This document shows positions 42,479 through 52,035 of a DNA stretch of 64,000 bases, in pieces. Both the position numbers and the translations under genes were made by a program. The stretch is taken from positions 62,001 through 126,000 of the forward strand of contig JBOGCF010000036.1 in NCBI GenBank assembly GCA_051656605.1, given 5' to 3'. The notes beneath the pieces were generated by a model that was not told the DNA's origin, ran no database searches, and worked only from the letters and a program-made list of their open reading frames with translations. Position 1 is the first letter of the stretch. Each line of letters begins with the position of its first letter. The stretch is from UBA12018 sp051656605 (GTDB lineage Bacteria; Bacteroidota; Bacteroidia; Bacteroidales; CAMTPD01).

Positions 42479-44068
42479 ATGCATGCAATACTTTTCAGAC
42501 GGCGGGTTCCTGTATGGATGCGCCTACTATGTATTTTTACACTTGCTGTAACAACTATGCTTTTTAATGGAGCATATATGGGCAGTAGTATAGATATTTC
42601 GAGCACATTAGGTGTATTAAAGGAGGATATAACCATGGCATATTATGCAACATCAGTAGGGATGGCTGCTGCATATCCTATGGTTCCCAAAATGAGATCA
42701 TTGATATCCACAAAAACGATCTTGCTTATCGACTTGCTTTTGCAAATCGCTTTAAGTTTACTTTGTGCCAATACTTCACTGATGGGGGTTATTATCGGTT
42801 GTAGTTTTTTTATCGGTTTTCTTAAAGCTTTTGTAATGATGGAGTTGATCTTGATGCTTCGTCCTATTTTTAGTCCGGCTAATGAGCGTAGTGAGTTTTA
42901 CTCCTACTTTTATCCCTTGGTGTTTAGTGTTAGTCAAATGACATTGGTCATAACAGCTTGGATAGCTTACAACTATCAGTGGCAATACATGTATTATCTG
43001 GTTGTAGTATTAGCATTATTATCCATTGTTCAAGTCTTGTTTTGCTTCCGTTATACCAAGATGAAGTTACGTTTTCCATTTTCTGAGATTGATTGGATCA
43101 GCTTTTGGGCGTTGGCATGTGCATTATTATTATTTATATATGTAGCAACGTATGGCAAGCTTTATGATTGGTTTGACTCGCCAATGATTGTTGTCGGAGC
43201 AACATTCGCTGTTGTGATAACTTATTTAGTTGTAATGCGTCAAGTTGGGGTAAAAAATCCTTATTTACGACTCGATGTGTTTAATTATCCCAAGGCTATT
43301 GTTGCTTACTTGTTTATGGTGCTTGTGATGTTTGTAGCCGGAAGTAGTACATTGGTGTCGCAATACGTAAACTCTGTTCTTGTTGCCGATAATTTACATG
43401 CCAATAGTTTAAACTTCTGGTTGATTCCCGGTTTTTTCGTCGGTGGTTTTATCTGTTTTTGGTTTTTCCGTTTGCAGGTAATTCGTTTTCGCATTCTGGT
43501 ATTTTTCGGGATGATGTGCTTTTCGGCGTATTTAGGAATGATTTATTTTGGAGTTGCAACCAAGGGAACATATGAATACTTATATATACCAATGTTTTTA
43601 AGGGGCTTGGGTATGATGATCCTTTTTATTGCATTTGGGGTATACGCCGTAGAAGGAATGGATCCGAAGTTGATGATTTATAATGCATTCTTTCTGGTTG
43701 CGTTTCGTTCGGCTCTTGCGCCTGCTTTTTCTGCATCGTTTTACAATAATATGCTTTACCGTCTGCAAGAGAAATACGTAAGTCGGTTGGGGGAGACTCT
43801 CATCGCCCAGAATCCGATTGCAATGGAACGATATAATGCGAAATTAAATACAGCAATGGCCCAAGGACATTCATTTGAAGAGTCTACCGCGATAGCCATG
43901 AAAAGTCTTTATAGTTCTGTGTCTATGCAAGCCACCTTACTTTCAATTAAAGAAATAGTAGGATATATACTCATTCTTTGCTTGATTGTGGGAGTTATTT
44001 CTGTGTTTATTCCATTTCATAAAACTTTGAAGGTTAAGGTTGAAGAAGGGGCAGAAGATATGGTTTGA
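42479..44068 (+). CDS. MFS efflux pump (DHA2/EmrB-like)
   Basis: A 529-residue integral membrane protein with about fourteen hydrophobic helices, the DHA2 size class. It is less similar to classical EmrB in motif A and C regions than its adaptor is to EmrA, but position after EmrA and topology support the call. Long C-terminal segment between the last two helices ('LQEKYVSRLGETLIAQNPIA') contains helices that are likely periplasmic. Presumed to export hydrophobic compounds with the EmrA-like protein. Confidence 0.85.
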   Translation: MHAILFRRRVPVWMRLLCIFTLAVTTMLFNGAYMGSSIDISSTLGVLKEDITMAYYATSVGMAAAYPMVPKMRSLISTKTILLIDLLLQIALSLLCANTSLMGVIIGCSFFIGFLKAFVMMELILMLRPIFSPANERSEFYSYFYPLVFSVSQMTLVITAWIAYNYQWQYMYYLVVVLALLSIVQVLFCFRYTKMKLRFPFSEIDWISFWALACALLLFIYVATYGKLYDWFDSPMIVVGATFAVVITYLVVMRQVGVKNPYLRLDVFNYPKAIVAYLFMVLVMFVAGSSTLVSQYVNSVLVADNLHANSLNFWLIPGFFVGGFICFWFFRLQVIRFRILVFFGMMCFSAYLGMIYFGVATKGTYEYLYIPMFLRGLGMMILFIAFGVYAVEGMDPKLMIYNAFFLVAFRSALAPAFSASFYNNMLYRLQEKYVSRLGETLIAQNPIAMERYNAKLNTAMAQGHSFEESTAIAMKSLYSSVSMQATLLSIKEIVGYILILCLIVGVISVFIPFHKTLKVKVEEGAEDMV

Positions 44069-44103
44069 TTTATTAGAAAGGAGTACACATGTGCTATAAA
44101 ATC

Positions 44104-44155
44104 AAAACCCCTTTCCTCTGATACCGTTATGTTGTATACAGAAGTAAGGGGTTTT
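44104..44155. terminator. Terminator between the efflux operon and engB
   Basis: AAAACCCCTT.../...AAGGGGTTTT arms with an extended CTCTG/CAGAAG part. Bidirectional between convergent genes. Confidence 0.8.
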
Positions 44156-44180
44156 GCGCGTATGATCGATTTGCTTTATT

Positions 44181-44780
44181 TTATTTCAATGACTTATTGA
44201 TCGAGTCAATATAATCAAGGATTTCGGAACGCCCTTCAAATTTTTCTGAAGAAGTAACGAACATAGGAGGAAGTTCTTCCCATGTTTCCAATAGCTTCGA
44301 AGTGTATTTGTTTAAGTTTTCCTTCAGCTTCGACTTGCTTAGCTTATCTTGTTTCGTAAATACGATGCAGAAAGGAACACCATTTTCGCCCAACCACTCC
44401 ATAAAGTCCATATCAATCTTTTGCGGATCGTGACGGCAGTCGAGTAGTAAGAATAAACAAGTCAGCTCTTCACGCTTCAAAATATAGCTATCGATGATCT
44501 TGCGAATCATCTCTCTTCCTTCTTTTCCGCGTTGTGCATATCCATAACCCGGAAGGTCGACAAGATACCACTCGTCGTTGATTTCAAAGTGATTGATCAA
44601 TTGAGTCTTACCCGGTTTTGATGAAGTCATAGCCAATCCTTTGCGGTTGGTAAGCATGTTGATCAGTGAAGATTTACCTACATTCGAGCGACCGATAAAT
44701 GCATATTCCGGTTTTCCGTCGTCAGGACATTTTTTATAGTCTGTGTTACTAATTACAAACTTTGCGTCTTTTATTTCCAT
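44181..44780 (-). CDS. engB: Ribosome biogenesis GTPase EngB (YsxC/YihA)
   Basis: Essential GTPase acting in 50S subunit assembly, 199 residues. G1 is 'GRSNVGKSSLINML', G3 'DLPGYGYA', G4 'TKQDK' and G5 'TSSEK'. The N-terminus ('AKFVISNTDYKKCPDDGKPE') is the usual family start. The gene overlaps the 3' end of the upstream symporter gene by 32 bases, so translation may be coupled. Confidence 0.95.
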   Translation of the reverse strand: MEIKDAKFVISNTDYKKCPDDGKPEYAFIGRSNVGKSSLINMLTNRKGLAMTSSKPGKTQLINHFEINDEWYLVDLPGYGYAQRGKEGREMIRKIIDSYILKREELTCLFLLLDCRHDPQKIDMDFMEWLGENGVPFCIVFTKQDKLSKSKLKENLNKYTSKLLETWEELPPMFVTSSEKFEGRSEILDYIDSINKSLK

Positions 44781-46230
44781 AGTTACAATTATTATTCGAT
44801 ACTAGCCAAAGCGCAACAAACGTGATTAATCCGTTTATCATTAGCATTTCGTAGCCAAAACGATAACCTGTATAAGCAGAGACGATATAGTCTAGTGCAT
44901 AGCAGGCAAACGGAGATGCGATACAAATATAAGGAATGAACCTGTCGTTTGGTTGTCGTTTGGTAAATAACCCAAATGTGAAGAGTCCGAGTAAAGGACC
45001 GTATGTATACGAGGCAATAATATAGATTGCATCAATCACACTTGTGTTGTTTAAGGCCTTAAAGATAACAATAATAATTGCAAATAATATTGAAATGATA
45101 AAGTGAACAGCCAATCGGGTACGTTTAGCCTTTACTTCATTCTCATGATTCACTTCCAATATATCGATACAAAAGGATGTAGTGAGAGCAGTAAGCGCAG
45201 AGTCGGCACTCGAGAAAGCCGCTGCAATAATTCCGATAGTAAAGAAGATCAGCATTGAATTTCCTAACATTCCGGAGGTTGCAAACATAGGAAGAATATC
45301 GTCACTTTGAGTTGGCAAGGCAATACCTTTGCTTTGAGCAAAAACAAGCAGCAATATTCCCAATGATAAGAATAAGAAGTTTACGGGCGTAAATGCAAAA
45401 CCGTAGAAGTACATGTTCTTTTGGGCCGAGATAAGATTCTTACACGATAGATTCTTTTGCATCATATCCTGGTCGAGTCCTGTCATTACGATGGTAATAA
45501 ATATCCCACTAAAAAACTGCTTAAAGAAGTTCTGCTTCGAATGCCAGTCATCAAATACAAAAATACGAAAGTGCTCGTTTGAGGTGATTGTATCTACCGT
45601 TTGTTTAAGATCGAGATCAAGTCCTTCAGATAATTCCCAGATGATAATAACAAGCGTTGCTAGTAGGCAAAGAGTTTGCAGCGTATCTGTCCATACGATG
45701 GTTTTAATACCGCTTCGGTAGGTGTAGAGCCAGATAAGCAGCAACGTAAATGCAACGGTTGCAATATATGGAATATTCCAAGTGGAAAAAACATAGTTTT
45801 GCAAGATCAAGGTAACGAGATATAATCGGGCCGCTGCTCCGATTGTCTTCGAAAGAAGAAAGAATGAAGCACCTGTCTTGTAAGCATTGCGCCCCATTCT
45901 TTCGTCCAGATAAGTATAAATCGTAGTTAGATTTAGCTTATAATATAACGGTAATAATACATGAGCGATGATCAGATAACCCACGAAAAAGCCCAGCACA
46001 GTTTGCATATAAGTCATATCGATTCCTCGTACCATACCCGGAACCGAAACAAAAGTCACTCCCGAAAGAGAAGAACCCACCATCCCAATTGCAACAATAG
46101 GCCAAGGCGATTTTCTTTTTCCGCGAAAGAAGGCATCGTTGTCGGTATTGTGATAACCGGTAATGAATGAGATAAGAACCAATAGTGCAAAATAGCCGAC
46201 TATAATCGAAAGGATTAGCGTGCTGCTCAT
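44749..46230 (-). CDS. Sodium:solute symporter
   Basis: A 493-residue member of the sodium/solute symporter (SSS) family with about thirteen membrane helices. Family motifs include 'RGKRKSPWPIVAIGMVGSSL' near residue 36-55 and the 'AAFSSADSALTALTTSFCID' segment (about 350-370), where small hydroxyl residues bind sodium. The solute is not predictable; related Bacteroidota proteins are annotated loosely as sialic-acid, proline or sugar carriers. Placed between a HAD gene (ten bases upstream) and engB. Confidence 0.9.
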   Translation of the reverse strand: MSSTLILSIIVGYFALLVLISFITGYHNTDNDAFFRGKRKSPWPIVAIGMVGSSLSGVTFVSVPGMVRGIDMTYMQTVLGFFVGYLIIAHVLLPLYYKLNLTTIYTYLDERMGRNAYKTGASFFLLSKTIGAAARLYLVTLILQNYVFSTWNIPYIATVAFTLLLIWLYTYRSGIKTIVWTDTLQTLCLLATLVIIIWELSEGLDLDLKQTVDTITSNEHFRIFVFDDWHSKQNFFKQFFSGIFITIVMTGLDQDMMQKNLSCKNLISAQKNMYFYGFAFTPVNFLFLSLGILLLVFAQSKGIALPTQSDDILPMFATSGMLGNSMLIFFTIGIIAAAFSSADSALTALTTSFCIDILEVNHENEVKAKRTRLAVHFIISILFAIIIVIFKALNNTSVIDAIYIIASYTYGPLLGLFTFGLFTKRQPNDRFIPYICIASPFACYALDYIVSAYTGYRFGYEMLMINGLITFVALWLVSNNNCNYGNKRRKVCN

Positions 46231-46240
46231 AATATTCGTT

Positions 46241-46870
46241 TTATAAGTTCATAAAATACTCCGTTAATTGATCAAACGAATCAAACTTGATGTCGAAATG
46301 CTCGGTATTTCCGTGTCCGTAAGCAACAAACACGAATGGGAGTCCCGCAAGGCGTGTTTGATAGCTGTCGCCTTCGGTATCGCCTACATATACAGGGTGC
46401 TGTAAGTTATGCTTTTCTTTGAGCAAATGCATATTATGGCTTTTAGGCATCGTGTTCATGCCATATTCGAAGTAGTCGGTAATATAAGGTGAAAGTCCGG
46501 TAATCCCTAGCATTTGTGGGATACCCCCTTTATCACAATTACTCAATACGAACAGTTTGTACTTTTTCGATAGTTTTTCCATTCCTTCCACAACACCGGG
46601 ATAAATATTGGCTCCCAATTCGGCAAAAGCTTCGTCGGTTTGGTCTACTACCGTGTGAAAGAATCGCCAGCGTTCTTCTTCCGATAGTTCGGGTACAGTA
46701 GCTTCGAGCAATTTCTTAATTTCCTGTCCCATTAGTTTCTCCAGACCTTCACGCGTAAAGCGTTTTTCAAGACCATATATTTCGGCTCCCTTGTTCCAAC
46801 TCGCCACATAGGTATCGACAGCATCCCAAATGGTACCGTCCATATCAAAGATTAAACTATCTGTTTTCAT
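46241..46870 (-). CDS. HAD-superfamily phosphatase (Gph-like)
   Basis: A 209-residue hydrolase with a helical cap. Motif I 'LIFDMDGTIWD', motif II 'LFVLSNCD', Lys of motif III in 'TMPKSHNMHLL', motif IV 'VYVGDTEGD'. The Asp-Met-Asp-Gly-Thr start places it in the phosphoglycolate phosphatase-like group; the substrate is unknown. Followed by the symporter after ten bases, so a salvage role for an imported solute is possible but speculative. Confidence 0.9.
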   Translation of the reverse strand: MKTDSLIFDMDGTIWDAVDTYVASWNKGAEIYGLEKRFTREGLEKLMGQEIKKLLEATVPELSEEERWRFFHTVVDQTDEAFAELGANIYPGVVEGMEKLSKKYKLFVLSNCDKGGIPQMLGITGLSPYITDYFEYGMNTMPKSHNMHLLKEKHNLQHPVYVGDTEGDSYQTRLAGLPFVFVAYGHGNTEHFDIKFDSFDQLTEYFMNL

Positions 46871-46948
46871 TTAATATTTAAATTAAAGGGGACTACTCAA
46901 CGTAAGTCCCCACTAATGTATAGTAATATATCAACGATCAGAAGGGGA

Positions 46949-48952
46949 TTAAGCCTCTTCTTTCTTTGCTTTCATCGAGCTAATAGTAAGGTAAATGATG
47001 ATACCGATGTATACGACAAGAGCAACCACTTCCGATAGGCTGTTTTCCAACCAAGCCTCGTCGATAAAGTTAAGTCCGCCAAATCGCATAGCCGCACTCA
47101 CTACTCCCATCAAAGCACCACCGGCAATAAAGCCCGATGCCAATAATGTTCCTTTTTCTACGCGAGCCGTATTTAGTTCAGCATCTTTGCTGCGTGTACT
47201 TACATACCAATTGATAAGACCACCCACAAGAAGCGGTGTATTTAGTTCCATCGGAATAAACATACCCAATGCAAAAGCCAGCGCCGGCACTTTCATCCAT
47301 GTAAGAATAATGGCAAGGATTGCGCCGATACCATACATTTCCCATTGAGCACCAGCTCCGGACATCAACGGCTCAATCACCGCTGCCATCGCATTTGCTT
47401 GCGGAGCTGCTAATTGACCGCTTGAGAAACCATAAGCCTGATTCAAAATCAAGATAACACCACCTACGGTAGCTGCCGAAACAAGCGTTCCCAGGAATTT
47501 CCATGTTTCCTGCTTGGCCGGCGTATTACCAATCCAGTAACCAATCTTTAAGTCGGTAATGAATCCACCCGCCATAGAAAGAGCCGTACAAACAACACCT
47601 CCGATGATAAGAGCTGAGACCATACCGGCAGTACCGCTAAGTCCTACGCTAACAAGAATGATTGAAGCCAGAATCAACGTCATCAATGTCATCCCCGATA
47701 CAGGATTGGTTCCAACGATCGCGATTGCATTTGCGGCAACCGTTGTAAACAAGAATGCGATAACGGCAACAATAAGCAAACCAACGATGGCAAGTTTCAG
47801 GTTTTCCACTACACCCATGTAGAAGAATATAAAGATAACGGCTAGTGTAATGATAGAACCGAAACCAATGATCTTCATCGACAGGTCGCGTTGAGTGCGT
47901 AGTTCTGATTTTTCTACGTTTTTGGCTTTGCCTCCCATTTCCTTTGCAGCAAGGGAAACCGCACCTTTAATAATACCCCAAGAACGGATAATTCCGATAA
48001 TACCGGCAGTTGCGATACCTCCGATACCAATGTTTCGGGCGTAGGTACTGAATATTTGCTCAGCGCTCATGTTACCTACAAGCTCCGTGATTGCCGGATT
48101 GCCAAATGTAAGCAGTTGGTCGCTGAAATAGAAAGACATGAAAGGGATGATCACGAACCAAACCAAGAAAGATCCGGCACAGATGATAAACGAATATTTC
48201 AATCCGATGATAAAGCCAAGACCCAATACGGCCGCTCCGGTATTTACCTTGAATACGACTTTTGCTTTATCGGCAAGCTGTACACCCGCTTCGCAAATGC
48301 GTGTTGTTACGGTTTCGTTCCACCAACCGAAAGTACCGGCGATGAAATCATAAAGACCACCGATAAGTCCGGCAAAGATAAGCGGCTTGGCTTGGTTGCC
48401 TCCCTTTTCGCCCGAAACAAGAACCTGTGTAGTCGCGGTTGCTTCCGGAAAAGGATATTTACCGTGCATATCAGACACGAAATATTTTCTAAATGGGATC
48501 AATAATAAGATACCAAGAAAACCGCCAAGCAATGAACTAAAGAAAACCTCGAAAAAGTTTACCGTGATTTCCGGATATTTGTCTTGAAGAATGTATAATG
48601 CAGGCAATGTGAAAATTGCTCCCGCTACGATTACGCCCGATGTTGCACCGATCGATTGAATGATGACATTCTCACCCAACGCATTCTTGCGTTTAGTTCC
48701 GTTTGATAATCCAACGGCAATAATGGCAATTGGGATGGCCGCTTCAAATACTTGTCCTACTTTAAGGCCCAAATAAGCTGCGGCAGCAGAGAATAAAACT
48801 GCCATAATCAATCCCCATGTAACCGACCAAGGGGTTACTTCAGGATAAGTTTTGTTTGGAGATAAGATAGGCTCATACTTTTCGCCCGGTTTTAGTTCCC
48901 GATATGCATTTTCGGGAAGTCCTACGTTTTTCTTGTTTTCGATGTGTGACAC
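46949..48952 (-). CDS. OPT-family oligopeptide transporter
   Basis: A 667-residue integral membrane protein with about sixteen helices, of the OPT family (bacterial EspB-like/PepT-type branch). It starts with a soluble N-terminal tail ('LPENAYRELKPGEKYEPIL') and the conserved 'TPWSVTWGLIMAVLFSAAAA' segment. It probably imports peptides, glutathione-like thiols or metal chelates; members differ and I cannot choose. Own promoter at 49041; 78 bases separate it from the HAD gene. Confidence 0.92.
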   Translation of the reverse strand: MSHIENKKNVGLPENAYRELKPGEKYEPILSPNKTYPEVTPWSVTWGLIMAVLFSAAAAYLGLKVGQVFEAAIPIAIIAVGLSNGTKRKNALGENVIIQSIGATSGVIVAGAIFTLPALYILQDKYPEITVNFFEVFFSSLLGGFLGILLLIPFRKYFVSDMHGKYPFPEATATTQVLVSGEKGGNQAKPLIFAGLIGGLYDFIAGTFGWWNETVTTRICEAGVQLADKAKVVFKVNTGAAVLGLGFIIGLKYSFIICAGSFLVWFVIIPFMSFYFSDQLLTFGNPAITELVGNMSAEQIFSTYARNIGIGGIATAGIIGIIRSWGIIKGAVSLAAKEMGGKAKNVEKSELRTQRDLSMKIIGFGSIITLAVIFIFFYMGVVENLKLAIVGLLIVAVIAFLFTTVAANAIAIVGTNPVSGMTLMTLILASIILVSVGLSGTAGMVSALIIGGVVCTALSMAGGFITDLKIGYWIGNTPAKQETWKFLGTLVSAATVGGVILILNQAYGFSSGQLAAPQANAMAAVIEPLMSGAGAQWEMYGIGAILAIILTWMKVPALAFALGMFIPMELNTPLLVGGLINWYVSTRSKDAELNTARVEKGTLLASGFIAGGALMGVVSAAMRFGGLNFIDEAWLENSLSEVVALVVYIGIIIYLTISSMKAKKEEA

Positions 48953-49040
48953 AGTAAACTATTTTATGGGTTAATTATAGCATTTGATAATTGATGTATT
49001 CTCTATTTGGTGAATTTTAGAATACACATATAAATAATCC

Positions 49041-49048
49041 CAAATATA
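49041..49048 (-). promoter_or_regulatory. -7 element of the OPT transporter gene
   Basis: Minus-strand TATATTTG, 88 bases before the start codon. Confidence 0.55.
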
Positions 49049-49124
49049 CGACTCTTTTTATTATATGTAATATAAAAAGGCATTGCCTGTCAAAATTATA
49101 GAAATTACAACGCATTCATATGCG

Positions 49125-49250
49125 CACGCAGCGTCGTTGTTTTTGTTCACGCAGCGTGCTTCGATTTACTCACGCAGCGTGCTTCGATTTACTCACGGAG
49201 CGTGACTGAATTCACTCACGCTCCGTGGCTGAAAACACGCACGCAGCGTG
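49125..49250. repeat. Six-unit array, CACGCAGCGTG core, 23-bp period
   Basis: Eleven-base dyads start at 49125, 49148, 49171, 49194, 49217 and 49240, exactly 23 bp apart. The common core is CACGCAGCGTG. The fourth is CACGGAGCGTG and the fifth CACGCTCCGTG, which are exact reverse complements of each other. The 12-base spacers are similar between the second and third units (CTTCGATTTACT) and drift elsewhere. The GC-rich core contrasts with the AT-rich surroundings. Confidence 0.85.
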
Positions 49251-49643
49251 AAAAAAACAGAGTTCAGTGTAACGTATCTACTCGATTGGTTGATCCATCA
49301 ATTGCATTCTGGCAATGCATGAGTAAGAAAGCAGGCATAAATATTTCGTTTTTTCATTTTTACAGAGGTAAATCATGCTTTTTTTCTCTCTTCCTAATTT
49401 AACGTTTCAGGACTGCTTTCTTGAAGTTGCTTTTAAATTGTAAGTGCTTATTTTGTAATGTGTATGTTGCAAAATGGATAGCTTTATCTCTGTTTCGAAT
49501 CGAGCTCTTTCTTTAACAATTGCGGGTGTTGCGTTTACAAATATTCTCTGAATGAAACGTTTGTTTACGGTAGTTTGCGCAAATTAATGCTGTAAAGCAT
49601 GTTTTTTTGGCCCAATAAGGATTTTCTTCCGTAATTACTTCCT

Positions 49644-49651
49644 ATATTTGT
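49644..49651 (+). promoter_or_regulatory. -7 element of pflBA
   Basis: TATATTTG, 34 bases before the ATG at 49686. It sits after the repeat array. Confidence 0.6.
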
Positions 49652-49685
49652 ATCGATTTTAAAATTGAAAACTTTACTAACCGAT

Positions 49686-51914
49686 ATGGATCAGAAGATG
49701 AATTTTAATGAAGGAAGATGGATGGAAGCCATCGACGTAACCGACTTTGTAAAGAAAAATGTAACACCTTACGATGGTGATGCAAGTTTCTTGGCAGGAC
49801 CAACAGAAAGAACAAAGAAAGTTTGGGCTTTGTGTTGTGAGGCTATCAAAGAGGAAAGAGAGAACAACGGTGTTCGTGAAATCGATAACAAATTAATTTC
49901 TACGATCACTTCTCACAAAGCTGGCTACATTGATCAAGAAAGCGAACTGATCGTTGGTTTACAAACTGACAAGCTACTTCGCAGAGCAATGAAACCTTAC
50001 GGAGGTATCAAAGTTGTTGAAAAGGCTTGTGCTGAGCATGGTCTTGAAGTAGACGAAAAAGTAAAAGAGATTTTCTATAACTACGTTAAGAGTCACAACG
50101 ATGGTGTATTTGATGCGTATACTTCAGAAATCAGACTTTATCGTTCATTAGGTTTCCTAACTGGTTTACCTGATAACTACGCACGTGGTCGTGTAATTGG
50201 TGACTACCGTCGTATGGCTCTTTATGGCATCGATCGCTTAATCGAGGCTAAGAACCAAGACTTGAACAACCTTACAGGTCCGATGGTTGAAGATCGTATC
50301 CGCCTTCGCGAAGAAGTTGCTGAGCAAATCAAAGCGCTTAAAGCAATGAAAGTAATGGGTGAGTACTATGGTCTTGACTTGTCTCGTCCTGCACACACTG
50401 CACAAGAAGCTGTACAATGGGTATACATGGCATACCTTGCTGCTGTAAAAGAGCAAGATGGTGCTGCGATGTCATTGGGTAATGTTTCTTCATTCCTTGA
50501 TATTTATATCGAACACGATCTACAAGCAGGTTTGATCGATGAAACTTATGCTCAAGAGTTGATCGACCAGTTCGTAATCAAACTACGTATGGTACGTCAC
50601 CTACGTATGGATTCTTACAACGAAATTTTTGCAGGAGACCCAACTTGGGTAACTGAAGCTATCGGTGGTCGTTTCAACGACGGTCGTCACAAAGTTACAA
50701 AGACTTCATTCCGTTTCTTGCAAACACTATACAACCTAGGGCCATCACCAGAACCAAACATGACTGTGCTTTGGTCTCCTGAACTTCCTGAAGGTTTCAA
50801 ACAATTCTGTGCTCAAGTATCTATCGATACTTCATCTGTACAGTACGAAAACGATGACTTGATGCGTGCAACTCGTCACTCAGACGATTACGGTATCGCA
50901 TGTTGTGTATCGTTCCAAGAAATTGGTAAACACATCCAATTCTTTGGTGCTCGTGCCAACCTTGCAAAAGCTCTTCTTCTTGCATTGAACGAAGGTCGTT
51001 GCGAGTTTACAGGTAAAACTGTAGTGAAAGGTATTCCTGCATTGACAAAAACTCCACTTTGTTACGACGAAGTAATGGAGAACTATAAGAAAGTATTGAA
51101 AGAGGTAGCTCGTGTATACAACGACTCGATGAACATCATCCACTACATGCACGACAAGTATTACTACGAAAAAGCTCAAATGGCGCTTGTAGATACAAAT
51201 CCTCACATCAACCTTGCTTACGGTGCAGCTGGTCTTTCTATCGTAGCTGACTCACTTTCTGCAATCAAGTTTGCTAATGTTACTCCAAAACGTAACGATA
51301 TCGGCTTGACAGAAGGTTTCGAAATCGATGGCGAATTCCCATGTTATGGTAATGACAACGATGATGTAGATACAATTGCAGTAGGTCTTACTTCTTACTT
51401 CAACAATCTATTGAAAGAGTTGCCAACATATAAAAATGCAGAGCCAACATTGTCTATTCTTACAATTACTTCAAACGTAATGTACGGTAAGAAAACAGGT
51501 GCTACACCAGACGGACGTGCTAAAGGTATCGCATTTGCTCCGGGCGCAAATCCAATGCACGGACGTGACAAAAACGGTGCGATCGCTTCTTTGTCTTCTG
51601 TATCTAAAATCAACTATGCAGAAGCTCAAGACGGTGTAAGTAACACATTCTCTATCATTCCTAAATCATTGGGTAATACAGCGGAAGACCGCGTAGAAAA
51701 CCTAATCGGTATGATGGACGGTTACTTCTCTAAAGGCGCTCACCACCTTAACGTAAACGTGCTTAACCGCGAAACTCTACGTGACGCGATGGAACACCCG
51801 GAAAACTACCCACAACTTACAATCCGTGTATCAGGTTACGCAGTAAACTTCGTACGCCTTACACGCGACCAACAGTTGGAAGTTATCTCTAGAAGCTTCT
51901 TCGAAAGAATGTAA
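49686..51914 (+). CDS. pflB: Pyruvate formate-lyase (formate C-acetyltransferase)
   Basis: Glycyl-radical enzyme that splits pyruvate with CoA into acetyl-CoA and formate in anaerobic fermentation. About 742 residues from the ATG at 49686 (Met-Asp-Gln); 49698 is an alternative. The adjacent catalytic Cys pair is present ('GIACCVSF', about residues 406-407) and the glycyl radical site lies near the C-terminus ('RVSGYAVNFV', Gly about 717). Codon use favours AAC, TTC, TAC and CGT more than neighbouring genes, as expected for a highly expressed enzyme. The activase gene follows. Confidence 0.97.
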   Translation: MDQKMNFNEGRWMEAIDVTDFVKKNVTPYDGDASFLAGPTERTKKVWALCCEAIKEERENNGVREIDNKLISTITSHKAGYIDQESELIVGLQTDKLLRRAMKPYGGIKVVEKACAEHGLEVDEKVKEIFYNYVKSHNDGVFDAYTSEIRLYRSLGFLTGLPDNYARGRVIGDYRRMALYGIDRLIEAKNQDLNNLTGPMVEDRIRLREEVAEQIKALKAMKVMGEYYGLDLSRPAHTAQEAVQWVYMAYLAAVKEQDGAAMSLGNVSSFLDIYIEHDLQAGLIDETYAQELIDQFVIKLRMVRHLRMDSYNEIFAGDPTWVTEAIGGRFNDGRHKVTKTSFRFLQTLYNLGPSPEPNMTVLWSPELPEGFKQFCAQVSIDTSSVQYENDDLMRATRHSDDYGIACCVSFQEIGKHIQFFGARANLAKALLLALNEGRCEFTGKTVVKGIPALTKTPLCYDEVMENYKKVLKEVARVYNDSMNIIHYMHDKYYYEKAQMALVDTNPHINLAYGAAGLSIVADSLSAIKFANVTPKRNDIGLTEGFEIDGEFPCYGNDNDDVDTIAVGLTSYFNNLLKELPTYKNAEPTLSILTITSNVMYGKKTGATPDGRAKGIAFAPGANPMHGRDKNGAIASLSSVSKINYAEAQDGVSNTFSIIPKSLGNTAEDRVENLIGMMDGYFSKGAHHLNVNVLNRETLRDAMEHPENYPQLTIRVSGYAVNFVRLTRDQQLEVISRSFFERM

Positions 51915-52035
51915 TAACATACACTTTCTCGAAAAGTAATCCTTTAAAAGCGAAGCGAAAGCTTACAATACAGTGCTGCTCCGTTACCCCGTGGTTTCGG
52001 GGCAGTTTCTTTTTATTGCAAACAAACTATACTTT

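Larger units (their letters stand above)
48953..49685. other. Divergent intergenic region between OPT gene and pflB
   Basis: It holds the OPT promoter (49041), a 23-bp-period array (49125-49250) and the pflB promoter (49644). Between 49256 and 49640 I see nothing coding: the only reading frames are short and start inside the repeat. Confidence 0.7.

Noticed and set aside
49125..49250. CRISPR array
   Set aside because: The period is too short (23 bp), spacers are only 12 bases and partly repeated, and no cas gene is in the window.
49202..49402. 66-codon ORF beginning inside the 23-bp array
   Set aside because: It starts within the repeat, has no plausible promoter or homology, and its residues reflect the repeat and AT-rich DNA.
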